Source: Marasmius tenuissimus
Lineage: Eukaryota > Basidiomycota > Agaricomycetes > Agaricales > Marasmiaceae
NCBI GenBank assembly: GCA_029532415.1
Contig: JAQOTA010000044.1
Span: forward strand, 186,001-250,000
Direction: 5' to 3'
Length of the DNA: 64,000 nt
Shown: piece by piece, positions 55,724-64,000 of the stretch
How the letters are laid out: every line of letters begins with the position of its first letter
Position numbering within the stretch: position 1 is the first letter of the stretch
Translations under genes and position numbers: made by a program
Notes under the pieces: model-generated
Told to the model about the DNA's origin: nothing
Database searches by the model: none
The model's input: the letters and a program-made list of their open reading frames with translations, nothing else

Positions 55724-57404
55724 TCAGATGACTATCAGTGCAAAACCCTTACTTCGCCCTTTAAGCCGCCCTCTTCCAAAGGCAATCCATATCAACAACA
55801 CGTCCAGTGTTGGCCCATTCAGACCCGCTGGCCCAGTCATCAAGTCACTTCTTGCTGGCAGTGTGCTTGAGCTCGACATTGGCGGGAATAGACTTGTGAT
55901 CAGCTGATATGACTTGTTCAAGGATGAACAGTGCCTCATTATACCAAGTTGCCAACCTCAACTGTTTACTGTTTGCCACATTCCTTCTTTGCAGACCAAC
56001 ACAACTTGGCAATTGCCTGCTCTTCAACAGAGCGATTCTCCTCCTTCCGCCTCCTCTTTCTTACTTCTTTCATTTGTTTTTGAATATGTTCCTCCTGCAG
56101 ATAGTTGTTATCATTTTTCTGCACAAACATATAGTCTTTGGGGTTCACTAGCATGCCGTACAGATTGTAGACAGCTGACTGATAAAAGACTGCAAAGAGT
56201 AATCAGCAACTATCCTGAGTGTTTGGCTGTGATCTCACCAAAGTCTGGTATGACTGGCATGGCAAGGGCAAGGCAGAGGGTGTTCTGGAAGACCAGGCAA
56301 TCATTATGGTCCACATTGGTTAGGATATGGGCCAGTGTGCAATCCCCATGTAAGGAGAAGGCTGTGAGATGTACGGTATTGTAGTTCTAGAACAAAGAAC
56401 CTCGAAAAAAGTAAGTGACCGGTGTATACACCAGGTGCGTCATGCCTCCCAGCATGATCCTGGGCAAACAAACCAGCAAATTAGTTTGGTTCAGGTACTA
56501 CAAATCATATTTGGGACTTACATAGTATCCCCTGTAGAAGGAGAACATTCATGGGGGTACCAAGTGATTCTTTTGGTAGCTTCTCTTTTGAGGCAGCTAA
56601 CCAGACCTAAATGTCTCTGACCTGTTCCTCCAGAAGAGAAGGATCAGGCATAAAGAGTGTCCAAATCTTAGCACCAGTGACACCATTCACAATGGTCATT
56701 TTACCGTCAGAATCATGGTGCCAATAAGTGCCAACACCAGACTTGTGGAGAAGACCCCAACTCCCATCCTGGGCCAACTCAGCTTTGCCGTAGTTTTTGG
56801 TGTTGTCTGCAGTGTGATCCCCGTGATCAAGAGAACTAGAAGGGTATAAGTCATCATGTAAGTTGCAGTCAAAGGGGTGCTTACCCATAGGAAACCCCAG
56901 CAGAACGACTGGTGGGCAGGTTCAAGATGCAGCTGACTTCAACAGAGGGCAACATGAACTCATCAAAGGTCATCTTCTGGCAGTATGTTGAGACCGGTTC
57001 TTTACCCTCCAGATACCAGCTCTCCACACCAGGCACTGGGGACAAAGCCCTCTCACAGGACTGATCCTGTGAAGTTGGTTCAAGGGGGAAACCATACAGA
57101 GACTCCTCTTCATAGGCCACAAAATCTGGCAAAGGAAACGTTGAGAGAGGGTCCTGACCCCATTCTAAACTGTGAGCTTGTCAAAAATCGCCATTTTTGG
57201 AAAGACCTCCGGTTGTCTATCAATTGCTTCGGTGTTATTTGGAGGAAATTCCAGACCAATTATTTGTAGGCCCTTACAGGAAGTCATCCACTCAAAGTTC
57301 ACCAGCACAATTGCACGGGATGAGTCACTGTCTTTGGCTCCTTGCTCCAATGGCATAGCCCTAGGGCCAAGCAGATTTAGTTCCTGATTATCCAGCAGTG
57401 ACAT
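55724..57404 (-). pseudogene. JmjC-domain (cupin-fold oxygenase) protein, decayed
   Basis: JmjC proteins are Fe(II)/2-oxoglutarate oxygenases, often histone demethylases. Minus-strand pieces in order: MSLLDNQELNLLGPRAMPLE (from 57404); TFDEFMLPSVEVSCILNLPT (57132-56881); a donor at 56880 and acceptor near 56841; then GVGTYWHHDSDGKMTIVNGV and AKIWTLFMPDP, whose HHD supplies the H-x-D iron ligands. Next come THLVYTPVTYFFRGSLF (third ligand His), TLAHILTNVDHNDCLVFQNT, NLYGMLVNPKDYMFVQKND, a KRRRKEE segment and WYNEALFILEQVISADHKSI. Two stops fall in conserved positions: TAG at 56387-56389, where Trp is expected (SLF-W-NYNT), and TGA at 55845-55847 before LDDWASGSEWAN (Arg expected). Iron ligands are intact but the gene is broken. 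Mushroom genomes carry many such JmjC paralogues. Confidence 0.7.
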
Positions 57405-57808
57405 AACACTGGAGGCACGGTGTGAACAGACTGTGTGCCCAGCTGAGTGAACAAAGAATGTTTGGTTTGACTTGGACTTTTGGCAGAGAAAAGCCACTCA
57501 AAGACTGTTTTTCTTTGTGCACTTTCAAGTCACTCAGCTGGGCACACAGCTGTTCCCACCATGTGAACAGAATCCTGTTCACACAGTGCATGCCTCCTGT
57601 GTGACATCTTCATGTAAGTCCACCATGAGGCACCTGACCCTCCCATTGGACTTCCAATCCCTGGGCTTCCTGGTCTGCTAGGTCCAGGCCCTCTTAGGCG
57701 CACATGACCGATGATTTCGGGTAATTTTTGCTTTTTTCGTCCTGCCATCCATCAGCCCCTGAGCTCTTGAATTTTTGTTAAATCTTCGTTTTCTTATTGA
57801 ACGGAGCT
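57405..57808. promoter_or_regulatory. Intergenic region between divergent genes
   Basis: About 400 bp between the JmjC start (57404, minus) and the next start (57809, plus). It contains an inverted repeat: CTGTGTGCCCAGCTGAGTGA near 57430 and TCACTCAGCTGGGCACACAG near 57530, an exact inverted match of 20 bases with ~80 bp between. It may be a shared promoter; the palindrome could be a hairpin or transposon remnant. Confidence 0.55.
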
Positions 57809-59343
57809 ATGGAAACAGAAGGTACGTACAATGAATTGGCTGGCCTTGGGTTCTACTGACTCACCTTGCAATTGTATGGTTTTCAGCTGCGTTATTGATG
57901 GATGCACCGGGCTACAACAGCACATTGCCCTATAGACTTGCTCTTTACCATGCTTTGAAGCAGTGGGGAGAACGAAGGAGATATTTCCATACAAGGCAGG
58001 AACTGGCTGGCGATAAGAAAGAGTTATGGTCAGCAAGAATACGACAGACTTTGGGCGACTCCTATTCCCGTTGTATGCAAAGCAGCACATTCAAAGAGTG
58101 GGATTGACTAGATTTGTTGGCTATTGAAGCTGAAGTGAAGGAAAAGAAAAAAGAGGGGAAGAGTCGTGATGGGGAGGGCAGTAGTGGCCAGGATGGTAAA
58201 AAGGGCAAGGGCAGCCAAGGTGAGAGTGGCTATGACTACGATTCGAAGGTTCATGAGCAGGGTATCACCAAGATGAATACTGCCCTGAGCAAGTACATCT
58301 TGTCCAAACACTTGATCAGAGAGAATCAAGCTTCTAAGAAGAATGCAGACAAACTGAAGGAGACAGTTGATGAGAAAGGAAAGGGAAAAGTGCCCAGAAC
58401 AAGGCTGATTGAGAGGCCAATTGAAGGAGCAGATTGCAGGGAGGGGGCTGGGGAGAAAGGAAAGACGAGTGGACTGGCACCACCTGAACCACCAATTCAA
58501 TTGTCTGGACCATCAGCATCGACTTTCCAAGAATATGAGAACCCTTCATTCCCTTATTCAATGAAGGATGATGCTGACGATGCATCTTTCCCTATCCAGC
58601 TGGTGCGTGGGGGAAGGGAAATCCAATCTCTACTCATTATTGCTGGCTGAAGATTATTCTCATTAGGCTGACTGCCTGACATTGCAATGTGGCTCAAATT
58701 GAAAGCAAGAAAGTATGTCCCACTTGTTCCCCCCTCTTTTCCAGCTCTAACATGCTGTCTTCGCCTTGTGGCGGTACTTCAACCTCAGTTCAGACATATA
58801 CCTAGGTCATCGAACGCAGATCAAGTGCCACCCCCTAGTTTAGAGAAGGTACTCATAAACTTACTACTTCTTTGACTATCATTGAACTTTCTCTAGCATC
58901 AGTATGATCTTGTCCCTTTGGGTACTACTGAGCCACAACACAACATTACTTGGACAACCAATGCTGGCCGTGAAGTGCAAACTTCTTTTCCCATTCGCAA
59001 CAATGCTGACGGTCAAAATATAATGTCGAAGGCATGTCTTGGAAGGCATGTCTTTCTCAATTCAATGACCTTATTTTGCAACTTTGACAAATTTTTGCAG
59101 GTTGCAGAAGTGAGGTTTAATATTGCAAAAGAGCCCACCATGGAAAAGTCTTGTGATGAAGTAGGAGCTCTCTCCAGTGCTCAGCTCTCTGAGGTGGAGC
59201 TAGCACGCCACACAATGGAATACTTCAAGGACAGCAAGCCCGTGTTGATCATCAGTGAAAGACATTTGGGAAGCTGGGTGATGGCCTTCAATCAATGTTC
59301 CTGTCAGGTCTCAGAGTGGAACAGTTCCAAACCTGTGATGTGA
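57809..59343 (+). pseudogene. Lysine-rich gene of unknown family with one nonsense codon
   Basis: Exon 1 is METE plus one base, with a GTACGT donor at 57822. The acceptor TTTTCAG leads to ALLMDAPGYNSTLPYRLALY and ERRRYFHTRQELAGDKKELW. A TGA at 58105-58107 interrupts KEWD-stop-LDLLAIEAEVKEKK; the frame is otherwise continuous and CGA (Arg) is the simplest ancestor. A Lys/Glu/Gly-rich, low-complexity region follows (KKEGKSRDGEGSSGQDGKKG, MNTALSKYILSKHLIREN), then introns. The last exon (58918-59343) has TEPQHNITWTTNAGREVQT and AQLSEVELARHTMEYFKD. No catalytic motif. It is divergent from the JmjC gene. Confidence 0.55.
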
Positions 59344-60146
59344 TAGGTCATTCAACCCCTTGAATTTTTTTTGACTGTGTTCTAAACAATTTATTCATCA
59401 AATAATCGACCCATTTGGAAGTAGCTCCGTTGGCTAGCTGGTGTTTGCGTGGTCCCTCAGATTATTTGCAGAGCAATTATTTGCCAGCTCTCATGGGAAG
59501 TCATCCAGTATGTATGAGAATCGACCCACGTTCAAACTCACCTTAAGCAGCACTTGTGACAGGTGCCGAAACCCTATTTGGGGTTCCTCGTACATGAGAA
59601 TGGGTCCTAACAGGCCTTTGCACGGACCGCATAAACCATTGCCGTCACTCACCAGGTCTGTCGACCACCACCGTTGACAGGCTCAATTGGGCTTGATCCC
59701 CCCCAGCACAAACCATTCAATTCTTGTCAAACATATATCTCACGGCTCTCATAGGGAGAATTCAACCTTTTGATGACTCTCCTTGCTCCCCAGTGATGAA
59801 CGATACTTCACCCCTCAAAACTCAGTGCATACCATACAATAGCTGGTCAATCTATCGTAGGCCCACAAGAGAATTGAAAAGCAGCTTACAAAGAGGTCAA
59901 CAACCTCCAAGAAGAAGTCTGGGCAATCGGAAAGTAAAATTATCTATCAACAGCTATTGTAGACGCCCAAAAGTCCCCGATGCATGTGTGGTTCGCATTC
60001 CATCCCACATGCGACCCGGAAACATTGGCATGCTCACCGAATCCGACATTGGCGAGTATAGGATTACCAAGACTTTTCTCCTTCCTTCCTTCCTTCCAAG
60101 TGTTTCAACCAGCTCACTCATCAATTCTGAGGATGTAATTCCAGGC
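59344..60146. other. No clear gene
   Basis: A plus-strand frame at 59724-60152 (142 codons) and one at 59441-59677 show no domain. Probably decayed sequence; its right end is cut by an LTR fragment. Confidence 0.3.
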
Positions 60147-60428
60147 GTGTGAGTTGCTTGTAGTTGGACTGAGTCGTTGTGGGAGTGGCTGCAAATGTCG
60201 TGTGAGTCGTTGTGGCTGTTTGTATATTATGACTCGGGGTGGCATGTGGAGATGTCTGCTGGGCATGGTCTGGAACTGTGGTCTGGATGCATAGCTCCAC
60301 TTACTCTGCGGAGTCGTCTATAGAGATGTTTTTGAATGAGTGGGAAAGGTGGTAAGGGAGAGGTGAGTTGGGTAGGGAGAGGCGTCTGTATGGGCACTTG
60401 TTGGTGAGAATAGAGGTGAATTGTAACA
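60147..60428 (-). repeat. LTR fragment of the LTR A/B/C family
   Basis: On the minus strand it starts TGTTACAATTCACCTCT at 60428 and matches the first ~285 bp of LTR C (including GAGTAAGTGGAGCTATGCAT), then breaks off at GTGTGAGTTGC near 60147. The 3' half, with TATA box and heptamer tail, is missing. Confidence 0.85.
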
Positions 60429-60789
60429 CTCTGGTCTTTGATTGATATCATAAAATTCAACATGTGTATCATTTTTTGACATTTACTACTATGATTGGCA
60501 TATCTTTGTCCATTCCACGGGACCAAACCAGAACTAAACCTTGACTCTTCCCATCCCACCCCCAACATGTACTTGACGTAATCATCAGCACAGTACAGGT
60601 TCAAGCAAAGGTTTGATTTTGGTTTGATCATTTCCTGCCACATATTTGAATGGGCATTCCTTTGAGCGCTTTGTGCAGAAACCCTAACCTGACAATCTGA
60701 TTCTAAAACTTGTCCAAGACTCGCCTTAGCTCTCTGTTTCCATCAATTTGAATGTATTAAGTTTCTTGACCTCGTTTGTTTGAGGTGAG

Positions 60790-60973
60790 ATGTCGGCTAG
60801 GGCGATTGTTGATACCGCAAGACATCAAGTGAACCGAACCCGGAAGATGCAAAACCAGAATACTTTCAGTGCGGCAGGTGTTACGGAATCTGGTACTGTT
60901 CCCGATCGTGTGAGAAGCTTTGCTAGGAATACGTACATCAAGGCAAATGTTTACAATAACAAAACACTGGGGG
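60790..60973 (+). CDS. Candidate first exon of an unidentified gene
   Basis: ATG at 60790 opens MSARAIVDTARHQVNRTRKM and FARNTYIKANVYNNKTLGG, ending at a GTGAGT donor (60974). Codon content is even and there is no stop. Downstream exons were not found with confidence. Partial gene. Confidence 0.4.
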
Positions 60974-60979
60974 GTGAGT

Positions 60980-62990
60980 ATTGAAATCTTTCCATTATGA
61001 TGCCAGTTTTTCCTGTTCCTGAACAAAGTTCTCATATTTTGGGATTTTCCTAGTCTTGTCCATGTCTCACAACGTTGAGGTTTTATCAAAGCGGGCAAGC
61101 CTGTACATCAAAAACTATCCATCCACCTCCAAAACTATGCACCATTGCTGGATTGTTTTTGTACTGTCCATATAATGGAAACACCTGCTCCAATTGCCCC
61201 AATTATTTTTCCCCTGTGAAGCCACTCCAAAATAGTGTATTATGTTTTCAGCAATGTTTGCCCTCCATAGAGGAATCAAGCACTCCCCACGCCTCACTAC
61301 CGGCCTTTCAAATGTTCTTGGACTCCCAACAGACATTTCACTTCACTACAGCGGGCCCCCAAACCCACTCAAACACATGCGACCAGCTCCACTTTATATT
61401 CCCACCATGGGCCAGCCACGCCGGGACCAAATCATTCATATAACAGGAAGTACTCAATCAAATCTCTCAGTTTCTTTACATACGTGCTCCTATAGGTCAG
61501 GCTGTCATTCTATTCCAGCGGTATTCTCGCACCAGCATCTGACTACCAAAAATCCACAAAGTACCGTTCCTATAACACAATTTTGATGTCCAACTCGGGC
61601 AATGAGTGACTCGTTCGAAAGCCCTAGGCTCGTGAGGCATTTTATTCCACCAGAACAATTGTTATGTGCTGTTCATTGCGTTTATAAAAGCCCGGAATAC
61701 ATACTTACCCCCCAAACTTGTGTTTTTAGCACATAATCTGGACATCCATAAGTCCATAGTACTACATAACTATCTTGAAGCTCATATATAAAATCAGTAC
61801 ACTCATATGAACATTCTTTCCCTATAAATCGCAGCCCCAAAGTCCCTTGTTGCCATCATACGCAGCTTATGGTTGAGAATTTCATGGTGGCCGTGCATTC
61901 TCAGGAAATGCCAAGCCAGCGCCTGCACCAGGATTTGCTGTTCTGTCGGCAAACTTCTTGTCCACATCATCCAGAAAGCCTGGGGAACTGGGAGTCTGAG
62001 TCACCGTCTGGGCTGTCTGGGCATCTGGGCGTCTGAGCACCATCTGAGCACATCTGGATGGCCGCTTTGCAACGTCGGAGTTGTTCAACTCATTGTAAGG
62101 TTCATGTTCATATCCCTTGCCATGCTCAGTAAGAGCTTGATCTTGTTATTACCAGCCTCAATACACCAATTATATACACCATATTGGTACCTATCAAACC
62201 ACCTAGCGTGCAATTACTACTTCGTCCGTTTCATTTGAGAGCAGCTGAACAGCTTGTTAGATCCAGTAACAATTGGGTGTGTGGGTAAAGAATCCATTTG
62301 CTTTGCTGAGTATGTAAGTTGAAGGGAATAAGAAATGGCAAGCTTGGTTGTACCCCCCTGTATGATGATGAGTGAGAGAACTCAAAGAAGAAAGAATAGT
62401 AAGATCCACCACAGAGTGATGGAAGAGCAGTCAAGGTCTTGAGGATTGAAAGCAATTCAACGGAACTCAAATCAATCTTCAAAGAGATTTAGAAGAGCGT
62501 TCAATCACTTTGTGAGCTCAAGTAAGGGTCTAGTAGACAGTTGGAACAGCAAGTATTGAAAAGATACGTTATTGATGTATGCAGCATCAGACAGAGCAAA
62601 ATAGACGCACTAAGGTGAAAGACCCAGCCCCGATTCCCGCTGTTGATCACAAGCTCTCCGATGGTACTAGGTAGACTGGCCCCGGATAGTGAACTGAACT
62701 TTGGAGAATGTGTTCTTGAGTGTGCAAGAGAACTGAGTGCGGCAAGGTAGATTACAAAAGCTGGTTGGAAGGACTCAAGTATCCGCTTGAAGAACAGAAG
62801 TGAGACAACGGTATTGACAAGCTCGATGGAGGATGATGGAGGTTTGAGGAGGAGGAGACTGACGATAGAAAAGAGAATCACACCCTGACATATCACGTGG
62901 TAGGTAACCGGTAATGGCCCAGACAATTTGGCTCAGACTCATGCTCAGACCCAGACTGATCAGCTCAGAGTTGGTGACTCAGACTCCTGA
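60980..62990. other. Largely non-coding or decayed
   Basis: A minus-strand frame at 61882-62088 (RPDAQTAQTVTQTPSSPGFL, DDVDKKFADRTANPGAG) looks like a genuine exon ending in TAA but has no partners I can place. 62100-62900 has purine-rich plus-strand sequence without frames of interest; I looked for LTR ends with duplications and did not find them. Confidence 0.3.
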
Positions 62991-62994
62991 ATTC

Positions 62995-63395
62995 CTGGTC
63001 ACTCTCGCGTCATCCATACAGCCACACGTTGCCTCTTGCTTCTTCCACCCATGTCCGCTTGGACACTTTCTCAACCCCAATAATGGTATGTTTTCTGTTC
63101 TGTTTTTCAATGGATATAATTCATTTCTGTATTCTTCAGCCCTCAAGAGCAAGCACCCCCGCCAACACAAATAATCAATTGATTTGGTATGTAAGACATT
63201 CTCTACCTAGTAGAGAACCAAAGTGCTCATAACAATAAAGCGCCAAGGTGTCAACCATTTTTTGGGTGCTTGCACTCAAATATGGCGCTCCGGCGGCAAT
63301 GTTCCTTGGCTCATGCCTGACACCGCCACCCGTCGCGTCCTGCTTCCACCCACCATGTCCGATCTGGACACCTTCCGTCAATCAACGGTATGTTT
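62995..63395 (+). repeat. Duplicated exon start with 5' splice site
   Basis: Two related segments, about 62995-63110 and 63300-63415. Both read CGT-GC-TC-TGCTTC...CACCATGTCCG-T-TGGACAC-TTC and end in GGTATGTTTT..TGTTTTTC. The second opens MSDLDTFRQST at a GTATGT donor. The first has a one-base deletion in the matching part. A tandem paralogous pair of first exons, one or both dead. Confidence 0.5.
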
Positions 63396-63514
63396 TTTCT
63401 ATGTTTTTCTTTTTTCTAGTTATATACAGCAATTACAAGCCTCCAGGGTCCAGGGGTCTGACCTCTAGGGTGGTAGAGGTCACCCCTACTGCCCTAGAGG
63501 TTGCCCACTGGACC

Positions 63515-63857
63515 ACTAGTTAGTAGAGACAATAGTAATACGCCGCAAGAGCGTATGTGAGCATACACAGACCTGAGGAGGGATGGTACCCAGCCTGTCT
63601 ATAATCTACTGCCGTCAGTGAAACAATCCCGAAAATTGGAGAAAGCTCAGTCAGCTTTGAATGCTATTGGGTGCAAAGCTGAACCTTGTTATAAACCATA
63701 GAGATAAGGTGTGAGCACTGACTAACTACAGAGTCCGTCTGAGTAAGTACAGGATCTTTCATACGAGTGCAAGTGTCATAGTGAAAGAGTCTATAAATAA
63801 TAGACGCGTAAACAACACGTCAATAAAGTGTATCACATGGTAACCACATGTTCAACA
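63515..63857 (-). repeat. LTR-like segment of the TGTTGAACATG group
   Basis: On the minus strand from 63857: TGTTGAACATGTGGTTACCA, then ATGTGATACAC, CGTGTTGTTTACGCGTC and ATTTATAGA-CT. These are the same head words as the LTRs at 41435 and 46617, but the following 250 bp differ. The far (left) end is a guess; no target duplication to TTGTA (63858-63862) was found. Confidence 0.5.
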
Positions 63858-63962
63858 TTGTAGGCTCTACACGGTCGCGGCTGTAGATTACAGCCGCACC
63901 TGTGGTGAGTCCTCCCCAGCACTCACACCACAGGACCTTCTACTCCATGGGATCAATCAAAC

Positions 63963-63990
63963 CGTGTATGAACAAGCGTGTATGAACAAG
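63963..63990 (+). repeat. 14-bp direct tandem duplication
   Basis: CGTGTATGAACAAG occurs twice in exact succession (63963-63976, 63977-63990). Confidence 0.85.
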
Positions 63991-64000
63991 CTGCCGCGTG

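Noticed and set aside
62252..62890. A possible LTR beginning TGTTAGATCC and ending CCTGACA
   Set aside because: Flanking pentamers (CAGCT and TATCA) do not match and no other copy is visible.
1..64000. CRISPR arrays, bacterial operons, rRNA genes, intact tRNA genes
   Set aside because: No regularly spaced identical repeats, no clustered same-strand bacterial-type genes, and no rRNA or foldable tRNA was recognised.

Overview
The window looks like a repeat-rich, probably heterochromatic stretch of a filamentous basidiomycete (Agaricomycete-type) genome. The evidence is the set of families present: Ty1/copia elements that appear to use half-tRNA priming, gypsy fragments, a KDZ-type transposase, a JmjC-domain gene of the kind expanded in mushrooms, and genes split by many short (40-60 nt) GT-AG introns. 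I saw nothing bacterial: no operons, no Shine-Dalgarno-led gene series, no CRISPR. Species cannot be told from the sequence.

Layout. 1-1676: degenerate flank. 1677-7707: a complete, apparently intact copia element (copia-1, minus strand) with LTRs that look identical and a perfect 5-bp target duplication. 7708-13143: remnants of a minus-strand gene split by a 715-bp solo LTR, a retroviral gag fragment, an LTR fragment, a SINE-like tRNA relic and a copia-1 solo LTR. 16035-17248: a five-exon gene with a 530-bp solo LTR inside an exon. 17657-19550: a decayed gene with an acidic N terminus, possibly Spt5-like. 19560-22489: copia-2, a 5' LTR plus gag-protease, truncated. 23590-25520: a gypsy relic. 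26259-27312: an LTR inside an LTR. 28420-30758: a gene split by another solo LTR. 31680-39100: copia-3, which carries an extra ~880-codon reading frame between gag and protease and is itself hit by an 865-bp DNA transposon with TIRs. 39.6-50.3 kb: a block with a decayed KDZ transposase (+), a divergently placed many-exon gene (-), tandem repeats, a segmental duplication and two solo LTRs. 51369-54737: two more solo LTRs around a minisatellite. 55724-59343: a JmjC gene and a divergent lysine-rich gene, both with stops. 60-64 kb: LTR fragments and exon remnants.

Themes. (1) Successive LTR insertions followed by LTR-LTR recombination: eight solo LTR insertions keep exact target duplications and two more keep near-exact ones. 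(2) Decay by point mutation: seven in-frame TGA codons lie in otherwise open frames where a CGA arginine codon is the simplest ancestor, consistent with C-to-T change at CpG. (3) The two truncated copia elements both keep the 5' end and lose the 3' end. The strongest leads for something undescribed are the large extra frame in copia-3 and the KDZ-region block, with its arms rich in GTTCNC motifs and its repeated short introns.

Limits: exon boundaries, identities and family names come from reading by eye. No alignment or database search was run.
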